Shown here: positions 44,882 through 53,998 of the stretch, piece after piece | Layout of the letters: every line of letters begins with the position of its first letter | Numbering within the stretch: the first letter of the stretch is position 1 | Assembly: GCF_000744705.1 (NCBI RefSeq) | Contig: NZ_JQML01000001.1 | Coordinates: 1,302,001 to 1,366,000, forward strand | Length of the DNA stretch: 64,000 nt | Reading direction: 5' to 3' | Source of the DNA: Streptacidiphilus albus JL83 | GTDB lineage: Bacteria; Actinomycetota; Actinomycetes; Streptomycetales; Streptomycetaceae | The notes under the pieces: model-generated | Told to the model about the DNA's origin: nothing | What the model saw: the letters and a program-made list of their open reading frames with translations, nothing else | Databases searched by the model: none | Made by a program: the position numbers and the translations under genes

Positions 44882-45967
44882 TCAGCTCATGCCGGCCGCG
44901 GCGGGTTCCGCCGGGTGGACCGGGGCCAGGCCGGTGGCCAGCGGAAGGGTGTGGACGAAGGCGAGGTGGTGCTCGCGGTCGGTCCACTCCAGGTGGAGCC
45001 CGGGTTCGGCGTCGCGCGGACGGCGCAGCTGCACCCGGGCGAGCTGCAGCTCCGCCGGAGTACGGGCGCTGACGGTCAGGTAGGCGGCAGCGGCCGGCTC
45101 CTCGCCGGGGCCGACGGCCAGGACCAGCGCAGCGGTGCGGGGCAGCAGCAGGCCGGGCAGCGGTCCCAGCGGGGCGGCCAGGTCGATGGCGCCCGCGCCC
45201 ACCCTCGGCCACGCCTTGAGCCAGGCCGTGGCGTGGTACCAGCCGACGGAGCGGGCGGCCCCGCTGGCCGCCGGGGTGACGGTGCGCAGATGGCGGTGGT
45301 CGGTGGCGTCGATGTCGGTGGGCCAGGGGCCGCCGACCGGCCCTCCGACCCCGCCTGCGGCCGGTCCTGGACCGGGGTCGTAGCGGGAGCGGATGACGGC
45401 CGCCAACGCCTCGGCGTCCAGGAAGGCCCGGATCGGGATCCCGGCCTCGGCGAGGTGCCGGGCCAGATCCAGCGTCGCCCGGCCGGCCAGCAGCGCGAGC
45501 CCATGGCCGGTCCGCTCGCCCGGCGGTCCCTCGGAGCCCACGCCGACGGTCAGCGCCTCCGCCCGGATCCGCCGGTCCAGCGGCATGGCCGCCACCAGCC
45601 GTAGCCGCCGGACCCGGCCCGGTGGCCGGTCGGTGACCAGGAGTTGGAGCCGGACGAAGGGCGTGGCCGCCCCACCGACCCGGGCCAGCAGGTCGCGCAG
45701 CCGGGCGTCGTCCACGGGGCGGACATCCCCTGCCCGGGTATCGGCCGCTCGGGCATCGGCCGGGGGGCCGTCCTCGCCGGTGTCCAGTTCCAGCGCCGTG
45801 GTGAGGATCCCGCGCTCGGGGTGGGCCAGGACCGCGAGCGGCTGTCCCAGCACCTCGGTCCGCAGCCACCGCAGCCGACCCACTCCGGGCGGCGGCCCCT
45901 CGCGTACGGAGTCGGAGCGGTCGGCCACGCCCGCGCGCCGGGTGCTGCGGGCCCGCCGGGTGATCAT
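44882..45967 (-). CDS. EccE-like protein, last gene of the Tad locus
   Basis: 361 residues, mainly strands. The opening RLRWLRTEVLGQPLAVLAHP and the region TDRPPGRVRRLRLVAAMPL resemble EccE-type components of actinobacterial type VII secretion, but no other ESX gene is present and the similarity is weak by eye. The ATG at 45967 has GGAGGGA about 8 bases upstream. It lies 57 bp downstream of the LysM gene, across a 7-bp tandem repeat. Confidence 0.5.
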   Translation of the reverse strand: MITRRARSTRRAGVADRSDSVREGPPPGVGRLRWLRTEVLGQPLAVLAHPERGILTTALELDTGEDGPPADARAADTRAGDVRPVDDARLRDLLARVGGAATPFVRLQLLVTDRPPGRVRRLRLVAAMPLDRRIRAEALTVGVGSEGPPGERTGHGLALLAGRATLDLARHLAEAGIPIRAFLDAEALAAVIRSRYDPGPGPAAGGVGGPVGGPWPTDIDATDHRHLRTVTPAASGAARSVGWYHATAWLKAWPRVGAGAIDLAAPLGPLPGLLLPRTAALVLAVGPGEEPAAAAYLTVSARTPAELQLARVQLRRPRDAEPGLHLEWTDREHHLAFVHTLPLATGLAPVHPAEPAAAGMS

Positions 45968-45995
45968 CGGTCCGTTCCCTCCGAGCCGTGCAGTG

Positions 45996-46016
45996 GTGCC
46001 TGGTGCCTGGTGCCTG
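45996..46016. repeat. Three 7-bp tandem repeats
   Basis: GTGCCTG is repeated three times in the short gap between the LysM gene and the EccE-like gene. Confidence 0.8.
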
Positions 46017-46024
46017 GTCGGCCC

Positions 46025-47140
46025 TCAGGGCCCGTCGAGGTCGGTGGCCGCCGTCCAGTCGAGGGAGAGCTGCTGGTTGTGGGCCAGGCCGAGGATGTAG
46101 GAGGAACTCCCGAACAGCCCGAACGGGCCCCGTTCGTAGCTGCCGACCACCGGCTGGTACCCGCTCCCGGAGGCGGAGAGCTGCCAGCTCACCCCGTACT
46201 GGTCGGTGCCGCCTCCGGTCGGGATGTCGGCCACGCGCAGCGGCCCGGTCGTGGCGGGCGGGGTGAACACGTAGTAGAAGACCCGCTGCGGGTCGGAGGC
46301 CGAGGGCAGCACCGTGGTGGACTGCCGGCTGCCGTCGGCCGAGGTGTACCAGACGGTGGTGGTCGGCGACCCGGTGGGCGCGGGCGTGGTGGGCGCGGAC
46401 GCCGTGGGAGCGGGCGTGGGGGCGGCCGGGCTCGACGGCGCAGCGGGGGCGGTCGTCGGGGCGGAGGGCGACGCGGCCGGCGGCGCGGACGGGGTCTGGC
46501 TGGGCGCGGCCTGGGGCCGGCTCTGCACCGGGGCCGGGGTCTGAGTCGGGGTCGGGGTCTGGGCCGGGGGCGCCGTGGGCTGTTGGGACACCGGCGGTGC
46601 GGGCGCCGTCGTGGGCTGCGAGGGCGCCGGCTGCGAGGGCGCGCTCGGGGCGGGGTTGGCGGAGACCGGCGCGGTCGGCGGCGCGGTGGTCGTCGTGCCC
46701 GAGCCCGACGTCCCCGAACCCCCTCCCGTTCCGGCCGACGGAGCGCAGCGGGCCATGCTGATCCGCAGCCGCTGGCCGGGCAGGATCAGGTTCGGGTCGG
46801 GACCGACCACGGCCCGGTTCTCGGCATAGACCGTCTGCCAACTCCCGGGCACACAGAAGGCCCTGGCGATCTCGGTCAGGTACTCGCCCGAGCGGACGAT
46901 GTGGACGGTCGCCGTCCCCTCCCCGTCCCCGGACCGGTCGGCGGTGCTGCCGGTGGTCGCGGCGACCGCCCGGCCGCTGGACGCGGAGGCCGGTGCGGCA
47001 GCGGGCGCCGCCGCCGGGGCGGCGACCGCAGCGGTCAGCGGCAGCGCGGCGGTCGCGCCGGTGGCGGCCAGTGCCCCCAGCGCGGCCCGCTGCGGGCCGA
47101 GCAGAGGCGCCGGGGGACGTCGGTGTCGGGCACTGGACAT
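46025..47140 (-). CDS. LysM-domain cell-wall-associated protein
   Basis: 371 residues. A signal-like hydrophobic segment (about 20-48, ATGATAALPLTAAVAAPAA) precedes one LysM domain (VHIVRSGEYLTEIARAFCVP ... NLILPGQRLRIS, residues about 80-130), then a Pro/Ala/Thr/Gln-rich linker of about 110 residues and a C-terminal globular domain (TTVWYTSADGSRQSTTVLPS, then YGVSWQLSASG). LysM binds peptidoglycan. A strong GAGGAG precedes the ATG at 47140. It follows a hairpin that separates it from the giant LysM/BTAD gene. Confidence 0.85.
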   Translation of the reverse strand: MSSARHRRPPAPLLGPQRAALGALAATGATAALPLTAAVAAPAAAPAAAPASASSGRAVAATTGSTADRSGDGEGTATVHIVRSGEYLTEIARAFCVPGSWQTVYAENRAVVGPDPNLILPGQRLRISMARCAPSAGTGGGSGTSGSGTTTTAPPTAPVSANPAPSAPSQPAPSQPTTAPAPPVSQQPTAPPAQTPTPTQTPAPVQSRPQAAPSQTPSAPPAASPSAPTTAPAAPSSPAAPTPAPTASAPTTPAPTGSPTTTVWYTSADGSRQSTTVLPSASDPQRVFYYVFTPPATTGPLRVADIPTGGGTDQYGVSWQLSASGSGYQPVVGSYERGPFGLFGSSSYILGLAHNQQLSLDWTAATDLDGP

Positions 47141-47226
47141 CAGATGCTCCTCTGCGGGCGCGAAACCGGCTTGCGCGGGCCGGTCACGACGGTGGTCGGT
47201 TCCAAGGTTGGGGTCGGCCGAGGTCC

Positions 47227-47260
47227 GCGTCAACGGTGCAGGTCGGCGCACCGTTGACGC
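47227..47260 (-). terminator. 13-bp-stem hairpin inside the Tad locus
   Basis: GCGTCAACGGTGC (47227-47239) pairs perfectly with GCACCGTTGACGC (47248-47260). It lies between the giant LysM/BTAD gene and the next LysM gene and may divide the locus into two transcripts. Confidence 0.75.
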
Positions 47261-47270
47261 GGTTCGCCGG

Positions 47271-49973
47271 TCACCGGGTCGGATGGGACGTCAGGTCGCC
47301 GATCAGGGCCACCGTCTCGGGTGAGAAGTCGCAGCCCAGCGAGGCGTTGACCTGCGCGAGCAGGTTGATGGTCGCGGCCAGGTGGTCGCGCTGACCGGTG
47401 GTGGCGTAGAGCACCATCAGCCCCCGGTGCAGGATCTCGGCCTCCGGGACGGCGGCGAGCCCGCTGTGCAGTGCGGCCTCGCAGCCGGAGTAGTCGCCAC
47501 CGGCCAGTCGGCGCTTGGCCAGCTCGTGCGAGGCGTCGATGATCGCCGAGATCATGTCCTGGCGGTAGGGCTCGGCCCAGGGGTAGAGACCGTAGGCGGA
47601 GTCGAACGGCCTTCCCCGGACCAGGTCGAGCGCCCGGCGCAGCGCGGCATCGGCCGCCGGGGTGCGGTGGTTCATGCCCTGCCGGTAGAGCTCCTGGAAG
47701 TCCGCCCAGTCACTGGTGACGGCGGGGTGCAGTCGCCAGCCGGCCGGGGGCAGGCAGAGGCTGCCGTCGGGCGCCTGCCCGAGCCAGTCGCGGAGCTTGC
47801 TCAGGGCCGAGGCCCGGCCGCGCAACGAGCCCTGGGCGCTGGCGTGGCCGGGGGCCGGGACGTAGAACGGGCTCGGCGCCAGCACCGCGTCCACGTCGCG
47901 CGGGTCGGGATCCGGACGGAGCGTCAGCAGGGCGGCGAGTGCCGTGAGTTGGCTGATCCTGGAGGGGTCGGCCGTGCCGTTGGTGGCGATCACCCGGACC
48001 TGGCCGAGGAGCAGCACGCGGGGTCCGGCCGAGGTCGGCCCGCTCGTCGGCGAGGGCGGCGGAGCGGTGAGGTCGTAGCCCTGGGTCAGCGCGGTCAGCG
48101 GCATGACGCGCGGATCCACGCGCCGTACCGGCGGCGGCGGGGACTGCTGACCCAGCGGGTCCGACCCCCCGGACGACTGGGCTGCGGCGTGCTGCGGCGC
48201 GGACGGCAGCGGAGCCATCGGCAGCGGCGTCACCTGCGGCATCGGGGGCAGTTGCGGCTGCTGCCGAGCCGGTTCGGTCGGCGCGGGCTGGAGCTGGGCC
48301 GGCTGCGGCGCGGAGTGCCGTGGCCCGGCATGCTGCGGTGCGGAGCGCTGCGGTGCGGAGTGCTGCGGTGGTGCGAACGGCTGCGGTGCGGCCGGCTGCG
48401 GGGGCGTCGGCATCGGCGGGGGCGAGTAGAGCGGGACCGGCGCGCCCGGGGCGTCCTCGCCGAGCAGCGGGACAGCGGTGGCCGAGGCCGGGTTCGCACC
48501 CGCCGTCGCCTGGGCGTGGGCGGCGAGGACCGGGATGTAGAACGGGTCGGCCTCCTCCTGGACCGCTCCGGCACGCATCGCCAGCACGGCGGTCTCCTCG
48601 TCCAACTCCGCCAGCCCGTCCGGGTCTTCGACGTCGTAGGCGGAGTCGGCGTAGGCATCGCCCCCGGCCTCGGCCCCGGCGCGGGCGGCGCCGATGGTGC
48701 CGACGTCACTGGTCCAGTCCGGCGAGCCGTCGCCGGGTGGGAGTTGACTGATCGACAGCACGCTCAGCACGGAGGCGAACTCCTGCTCGCTCATCCGCTG
48801 CAGCTCCACCGCGAACGGCAGGTTGCCGGCGATCCGGTAGTGGCCGGGGCGGGCGTCGAGGTGCCAACCCGCCCCCTGGGTGGCCGGGGTGACGGCCGCG
48901 ACGCAGCGGTGCTCGCGTCCGGCGAGGACCCAGCCGAGCTCGTCGAGCTGGTCCTGGGTCATCACCTGGTCGGTGCAGAGCAGCACCGACACCCAGGTGT
49001 CGGTGGCGATGCCCTGGGCGCGGGCCATCCGGGGGTGGGCGATGTGGCAGTCGCCGAGCGCCTGTTCCATCGACGTCCGGTGGGCCACCAGGTCGTTGAG
49101 CGCCTCCTCGGGCTGCTCCCGGGTGCGCAGCCGGTCGACGCCGAGGTGGCCGACCAGCGGGGCGGCGCTGCCGAGGACGATCAGCCGGAGGTGGTCGGCG
49201 AGGGTGCTGGCGGCGAGCTCGGCGACCATGGCCCGGGTGACGGCGGCGATCTCCTCCGGTGAGCCGTCGAGGTGCAGGTGCCGGACGGTCTCCAGGTCGG
49301 CGAGGACCTGGACGTCGTCCGGGGTGCGGCCGAGGGTGACCAGCGCCGGGTAGGGCGCGGGTACGTCGGCGGCCTGGGCGGCGGTGAGCAGTTCGGCCTG
49401 GCCGGTGACGCAGCGCCACATCCGCCCGTTGGGCGAGGCCAGGAACGGGGCGGGGGCGGGTCCCTCGGCGGGCTCGATCAGGTAGAGGTCGATGGTGCCG
49501 CCGGGGCGCAGCGCCACGGCGGCCAGCGCGGGCAGCTCGTGACCCTGCGTCAGGCAGGTCTGGGCCAGGGTGCGCAGCGCCCGGTCGAGCAGGTCCAGGC
49601 CGCTCGGGTCGGCCATGGCGCGCAGGTAGGTCTCGTACTGCTGGTCCTCCATGGTCGGCATCGGGATCCGACGGCGCGGGGGACGGCGGCGCTGCTGGAG
49701 GATCCGGTTGCGGCGCAGCACGCCGAGCAGTCCGGCGGCGAGCAGGCCGCCGAAGCCGAGCGCGGGCAGCAGGATCGCATCGTCGTCGCTGTCGTGGGCG
49801 CCGGCCGTGGCGTGGACGTCGCTGCCGCCGCTGCCGTGCGAGGTGGGGACCCCGGCGGCCTCGGAGGCGGGCGCGGAGGCGTTGGCGGAAGCGGACGTGG
49901 ACGTGGACGTGGAGGTGGAGGCGCCGCCGCTGAAGGGGTCGACCGAGCCGCCGGCGCTGGGCCGGGGGGAGGC
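47271..49973 (-). CDS. C-terminal part of a frameshifted LysM-TM-BTAD protein
   Basis: About 900 codons in the frame that continues the protein begun at 51277. It starts in a Ser/Thr/Ala-rich linker (VDPFSGGASTST), passes a membrane helix (LLPALGFGGLLAAGLLGVL) followed by RRNR, and reads through a cytoplasmic region of about 350 residues, a Pro/Gln/His-rich linker, and a C-terminal winged-helix/BTAD-like module (LLLGQVRVIATNG, LRGRASALSKLRDWLG, LDLVRGRPFDSAYGLYPWAE). The start of this frame has no own ribosome site; an internal ATG at 49721 would begin in the middle of the cytoplasmic boundary. Confidence 0.8.
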   Translation of the reverse strand, partial: ASPRPSAGGSVDPFSGGASTSTSTSTSASANASAPASEAAGVPTSHGSGGSDVHATAGAHDSDDDAILLPALGFGGLLAAGLLGVLRRNRILQQRRRPPRRRIPMPTMEDQQYETYLRAMADPSGLDLLDRALRTLAQTCLTQGHELPALAAVALRPGGTIDLYLIEPAEGPAPAPFLASPNGRMWRCVTGQAELLTAAQAADVPAPYPALVTLGRTPDDVQVLADLETVRHLHLDGSPEEIAAVTRAMVAELAASTLADHLRLIVLGSAAPLVGHLGVDRLRTREQPEEALNDLVAHRTSMEQALGDCHIAHPRMARAQGIATDTWVSVLLCTDQVMTQDQLDELGWVLAGREHRCVAAVTPATQGAGWHLDARPGHYRIAGNLPFAVELQRMSEQEFASVLSVLSISQLPPGDGSPDWTSDVGTIGAARAGAEAGGDAYADSAYDVEDPDGLAELDEETAVLAMRAGAVQEEADPFYIPVLAAHAQATAGANPASATAVPLLGEDAPGAPVPLYSPPPMPTPPQPAAPQPFAPPQHSAPQRSAPQHAGPRHSAPQPAQLQPAPTEPARQQPQLPPMPQVTPLPMAPLPSAPQHAAAQSSGGSDPLGQQSPPPPVRRVDPRVMPLTALTQGYDLTAPPPSPTSGPTSAGPRVLLLGQVRVIATNGTADPSRISQLTALAALLTLRPDPDPRDVDAVLAPSPFYVPAPGHASAQGSLRGRASALSKLRDWLGQAPDGSLCLPPAGWRLHPAVTSDWADFQELYRQGMNHRTPAADAALRRALDLVRGRPFDSAYGLYPWAEPYRQDMISAIIDASHELAKRRLAGGDYSGCEAALHSGLAAVPEAEILHRGLMVLYATTGQRDHLAATINLLAQVNASLGCDFSPETVALIGDLTSHPTR

Positions 49974-51277
49974 GGGGGCGTGCTGTGGGCCGGCGGGGCG
50001 GTGTGGGCCGGCGGGGTGACCGGAGTGGTCACCGGCGGCGTGGTCACCGGCGGCGTGGTCACCGGCGGCGTGGTGGTCGATCCGCCGGGGCTGCTGCTCG
50101 ACCCGGCGGGCAGCGCGAGCTGCTCACCGGGTTGGATCAGGTCGGGGTTGCTGCCGATCTCGGCCCGGTTGGCCTCGTAGAGCGCGGGCCAGCCGCCCGG
50201 CACCCGGTGGTCCGTGGCGATCTCGCTGAGGCTGTCCCCGGCGCGGACGGTGACCTCGTCGCCGGTGCCGGCGCCGGTGCCGGTGCCGGTGCCGACGGCC
50301 GTGGTGGCCGGGGCAGCCGTCGGGGTGGCGGTGACGGCGTCGACCGAGGCCGGCGCCGCGACGCTGTCGGCGGCCCGGAAGGCCTGGTCCATGGCGGGGT
50401 GCACCATGGTGCCGGAACCCGTCCCGAAGTCGGATCCGGTGCCGGTGCCGGTGCCGGACCCGGCATCGGTCCCGCCGGTCGTCGGCACGGGTCCGGTCAG
50501 CCCGTTGGCGTCGGCGGGCATCAGCAGCTTCCAACCGGGCTGGATCACCCCCTCCGCGTGGAAGACCCGCCCTTCGGCGTCCATCGTCCGGCCCTCGTTG
50601 AGCCGGGCGATCTCCTTCCAGCGGGTGCCGCTGCCGAGATGGGCCTCGGCGATCGACCAGAGCGACTCGGCCGGGCGACTGTCCTTCACCTTGTAGAGCA
50701 CCTGGTCGGAGCTCTGGACGCGGCTGCCGAGCGAGGCTCCGTCGACCGCCGCGTGGGCGGGACGGGCGTCGGGCCGGGGCGCGGCGGTGGCGACCGTCGG
50801 CGCGTGGGTCACGACGGTCGGGGTGGCGGCGAAGGCGCCGGTGGTGGGCAGCAGCGCGAAGATCGCGCCGACCAGCCCGGCGGCGGTCCGCTGCGACCAG
50901 CCCATGGCCGGCAGTCGGCGCGGCATCCGTCCGCGCAGCTGGGCCGGGATCTCGACCAGCACGCTGAGGGCGAAGCAGCCCCAGGCGATCCAGCCGACGG
51001 CCACCAGCGCCCAGGCGAACAGGCCCCCCTGGTCGGGGCTGGTGAGCAGGGTCGGGATGCTCTCGTGCACCGGCAGCGGGTTGCTGCCGGCCATGGTCAG
51101 CGTGCCGTAGAGCAGCCCGGCGGGCAGCGCGACCAGCAGGGCCAGCAGCAGGACCAGGCTGGTGGTGGCGCGCACCAGGGACAGCAGGATGCCGCGTCTG
51201 CGATGCGGAAGCGGACGTGGGCTCGGGCCCGCGTTGCCGCTGGGGCTCGGGCGCGTGGCGGCCCGGGACTTGGTCAT
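49974..51277 (-). CDS. N-terminal part of a frameshifted LysM-TM-BTAD protein
   Basis: About 435 codons from the ATG at 51277, which overlaps the stop of the pilus gene upstream (ATGA). Three helices come first (about residues 30-58, 86-110 and 131-150), then two LysM domains (SLWSIAEAHLGSGTRWKEIA, residues about 205-255; SLSEIATDHRVPGGWPALYE, about 350-395) and a Thr/Pro-rich linker with TTPPV repeats. The frame then breaks in C-runs at 49964-49978; without a one-base shift the protein runs into an improbable low-complexity tail ending at 49550. Confidence 0.8.
50026..50070. repeat. Three 15-bp tandem repeats
   Basis: TGGTCACCGGCGGCG is repeated three times and encodes TTPPV units of the linker in the LysM protein. 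Confidence 0.85.
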
Positions 51278-51789
51278 TGCTGGCCCCCGTTGGGAGTCTG
51301 TCGGCCGGTGACGAGAGTGGCCGTCCCACTGCCGTTGATGGTGAACGAGTCGATGCCGAAGATGGAGAGCAGCATCGTGTGGTACTGGGTGCTGAAGCTG
51401 ACGTCGACCGTGTTGGGCTGGTCGGCGGGGCAGGTGACATGGGCGGTGGCCGCCACCCCGGCGCTCTTCAGGAAGGACGCCGCCTCCGACTGGGCGGTCA
51501 GCGTTCCGCGCGGCTGGGTGCTCGGGCAGTAGACGGTGATGGACTTGCCGGTCATGGCGTCGTCGACATTGATGACCTGGGTTCCGGCGCGGGCAGCCTC
51601 GTTGGCGTACTCGTCGGCGGCGACGGTCGCATCGAGGAGGCCGCCGGCATCGATGACGATCCCGATCAGGGCGATCATGCCGACCATGGCGAGTGCGACG
51701 AACACCGACAGTGTGCCTCGATCGCTGCTGCCGCCCCGCTCGATCCGGCGGCGGAGCGCGCTGCGGGCGCGCGTGATCCGGCTGCTCAT
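51274..51789 (-). CDS. TadG/TadE-like pilus assembly protein
   Basis: 171 residues with a single N-terminal membrane helix after a GTLSVFVALAMVGMIALIGI segment (near residue 35), as in Tad-type pseudopilins and TadG-like proteins. The exported C-terminal domain carries cysteines (VYCPSTQPRG, HVTCPADQPN) that could form a disulfide. The ATG at 51789 is preferred over 51819. It overlaps the giant LysM gene by four bases. Confidence 0.85.
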   Translation of the reverse strand: MSSRITRARSALRRRIERGGSSDRGTLSVFVALAMVGMIALIGIVIDAGGLLDATVAADEYANEAARAGTQVINVDDAMTGKSITVYCPSTQPRGTLTAQSEAASFLKSAGVAATAHVTCPADQPNTVDVSFSTQYHTMLLSIFGIDSFTINGSGTATLVTGRQTPNGGQQ

Positions 51790-51835
51790 CCTGGTGATCC
51801 CCCCTCCTCTGTGCGGCAATGGTATTGACGATCCC

Positions 51836-52270
51836 TCAGCGATAGCTGTCGACGACGGCGACGAACTTCTCGGTGACAGTGACGGACGGCCCGCCGATCC
51901 CGGCGACGAGCAGCCCGGCCATGGAGATGTGGCAGGTGACCGTGACGCTGACGGTCCCGATCGCGCCGAGTGCCGGGAACATCTTGCTGGTGTCCGGCTG
52001 CGGCACGGTGCAGCTCATCCCCTGGCTCCGCAGGGTGTCGTCGGCGGCCGCCACCCCGGCGGCCCTGGCCCCGGCGGTGCTGTCCGCCAATGAGGCCGCC
52101 CGAGCGCCGTCCCGCGCCGCCTCGACCACGGTGCCGTCCGCCGACCTGATCCGGCCGGCCATGATGACCAGGCTGAGCAGCACCAGGAAGAGCGGGACGA
52201 GCATGGCGGCCTCGATCGCCGCCGATCCCCGTTCCCGCTCGATGCCCAGGCTAGGGAGCCAGTGGTTCAC
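51836..52270 (-). CDS. TadE-like pseudopilin 2
   Basis: 144 residues: ERERGSAAIEAAMLVPLFLV is the TadE-like motif, followed by a membrane helix and an exported domain with a paired Cys (MSCTVPQP, VTCHISM). A GTG at 52270 with AGGGG five bases upstream is favoured over an ATG at 52288; both overlap the upstream gene by 19 to 38 bp, supporting coupled translation. Confidence 0.85.
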   Translation of the reverse strand: MNHWLPSLGIERERGSAAIEAAMLVPLFLVLLSLVIMAGRIRSADGTVVEAARDGARAASLADSTAGARAAGVAAADDTLRSQGMSCTVPQPDTSKMFPALGAIGTVSVTVTCHISMAGLLVAGIGGPSVTVTEKFVAVVDSYR

Positions 52271-52733
52271 AGATCCCCTGGGCGTCATATCCGGTGCACC
52301 ATGCCTCCCTCGGAGCAGTGACCTCGGTCGTGAGCTTCATCCGGGGCAGCCCCGGCACCACGTTCTGCACCAGCACGACCACCGTGACGGTGATCTCGTT
52401 CGCCCCCGGACCGTTGGTCTGACTGACGCACTTGGAGGCCGGCGTGGCGCAGACGATGGCTCCGTCCAACTGGCCGACCAGCAGCTGTGCCTCGGCCGGA
52501 CCGGCCTTGTCGTTGTTCCGGTTGTCATAGGAACGCCCTACGCTGACGCCCTCCCGGGCGGCCGTCTGGGCCACCTCCCGTGCCCACCACCAGAGCATGC
52601 ACTGCACCAGCAGCAGGATCAGGACCAGGATCACCGGGAAGACCATGGCGAAGGTGATGCTCTGCGACCCGCGCTCGTCGCCCCGCAGCCTGGTAAGGGC
52701 TGCAGGGCGACGGTACGAAGGACGAGAACTCAC
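52251..52733 (-). CDS. TadE-like pseudopilin 1
   Basis: 160 residues from a GTG overlapping the stop of the Flp-like gene (GTGA at 52730-52733). ERGSQSITFAMVFPVILVLI is the TadE-type motif with the first half of a membrane helix; an exported domain with four cysteines follows. Tad systems use such minor pseudopilins to start pilus assembly. Confidence 0.88.
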   Translation of the reverse strand: MSSRPSYRRPAALTRLRGDERGSQSITFAMVFPVILVLILLLVQCMLWWWAREVAQTAAREGVSVGRSYDNRNNDKAGPAEAQLLVGQLDGAIVCATPASKCVSQTNGPGANEITVTVVVLVQNVVPGLPRMKLTTEVTAPREAWCTGYDAQGICEPLAP

Positions 52734-53023
52734 CCCTTGGCTCCGGCTCCGGCCGCCGTAGGCACGGAGAGCGGAGCCTGCTGGACCTTGGTGGTCACAT
52801 TGCCGACCACCACGGCGATGGCCGCGAGGACCACCAGGGCGAAGGCGATGACGGCCACGGTGATCAGCGCCTGCTCGATCGAGACGGCGCCCTTCTCGCC
52901 GTCCCGCCGGGCCTCGCGCGCCCGCGCGGTGACGGAGTAGTACAGATTGGCGGCCATGGCGACGGGCAGGTAGGTCATCGGCAGGTCTGCCATCGCGCCG
53001 AGCCTGGATTTCATTGCGTTCAT
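52730..53023 (-). CDS. Flp-like prepilin
   Basis: 97 residues. The segment EKGAVSIEQALITVAVIAFA resembles a Flp/type IVb prepilin site: processing after Gly, Glu at +5, then a hydrophobic helix. Position +6 is Gln rather than the usual Tyr. The leader before it is long (about 44 residues). It is the likely major pilin or a pilin-like secretion component. Confidence 0.8.
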   Translation of the reverse strand: MNAMKSRLGAMADLPMTYLPVAMAANLYYSVTARAREARRDGEKGAVSIEQALITVAVIAFALVVLAAIAVVVGNVTTKVQQAPLSVPTAAGAGAKG

Positions 53024-53113
53024 CGCGATACTTCTTCCTTCTCGTTGAATTCGATCAGGCGGTCGAGCGGTTGTGCGGTGAAGCGGCGGTGCAGTGGTGG
53101 TGCAGTGGTGCGG

Positions 53114-53998
53114 TCAGAGCCCGCCGCTGAACATCTGCGCGACGGCGGGGTAGGCGATGAGCACGGTCATCAGCGTCACCAGGACGGTGCCGGGGATGAC
53201 CATGCGCTCGGACTCGACGGCGGCCCTCGCCTGGTCGTCGGCCAGGAGCTCCGACCGCAGGTTGTGGGCGCGGGCGCGGAGTGCGGTGTAGATGGAGGCG
53301 CCGTCGGCGCCGGAGACCTGCATGATGTCGGCGAGGTCGGTCAGCGCGGTCAGCCCCAGCCGCTGGCCGAGCCGGGCCAGGCCGACCCAGGGCGGCTGCC
53401 GGTCCAGGGCCGCGCTCTCCATCGCCACCGCGAACTGCAGGAACGCGGGCGAGCGGCCGACCGTGGCCGCACGGCGCAGCGACTCGGCCGGTCCGTGGTC
53501 GGCGGCGCGCTCCATCGCCACCAGCTCCAGATAGGCGGAGATGGCGTGGAGGTACTCGGTGCGCGCCTCCGCCGCCTGGCCCTTGAGCGACCAGTCCGGC
53601 AGGAACCACATCACCGCGCCGAGCACCAGCCCCGCGCCGAGCGACAGCAGCACCGTGATGTGGACGCCGAACAGGACCGCGAGCAGTTCCAGGTACGGCG
53701 GCACGGCCAGGCCGATCAGCGCGCAGAGCGCCTTGGTCGCCATGAACCGGCTCGGCGTACGGCCCGTCAGCGCCAGCTGCTGGTGCGGGATCCGCAGCCC
53801 CGGCAGGGTCAGCAGCGGCACGCCCAGCCGGTCGAGCAGCGGGTCGGCCCCGGAGAGCTGCTCCACACCGGGCTTGGACTGCATCCGCTCCAGCACATTG
53901 CCCAGGTCCGGGGGCGCGGCCCGGAGCTGCGAGAAGAGCAGGGCGAGGCCGAGGCCGAGCACGCCCCCCGCCAGGATCAGCCAGCTCATCGCGGTCAT
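53114..53998 (-). CDS. tadC: TadC inner-membrane protein
   Basis: 294 residues of the type II secretion F-domain family. A cluster of N- and C-terminal helices surrounds the F domain (ARTEYLHAISAYLELVAMER, AILMQVSGADGASIY-like region, RSELLADDQARAAVESERMV). It overlaps tadB by four bases. TadB and TadC form the membrane platform used by TadA. Confidence 0.9.
   Translation of the reverse strand: MTAMSWLILAGGVLGLGLALLFSQLRAAPPDLGNVLERMQSKPGVEQLSGADPLLDRLGVPLLTLPGLRIPHQQLALTGRTPSRFMATKALCALIGLAVPPYLELLAVLFGVHITVLLSLGAGLVLGAVMWFLPDWSLKGQAAEARTEYLHAISAYLELVAMERAADHGPAESLRRAATVGRSPAFLQFAVAMESAALDRQPPWVGLARLGQRLGLTALTDLADIMQVSGADGASIYTALRARAHNLRSELLADDQARAAVESERMVIPGTVLVTLMTVLIAYPAVAQMFSGGL

Noticed and set aside
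44882-45967. A complete ESX (type VII) secretion system
   Set aside because: Only a weak EccE-like gene is seen; no EccC ATPase, EsxA/B or mycosin is present in the window.
47382-49262. A rightward frame of about 620 codons opposite the LysM/BTAD gene
   Set aside because: Arg/Gly/Val-rich antisense shadow of the BTAD part; no domain seen.
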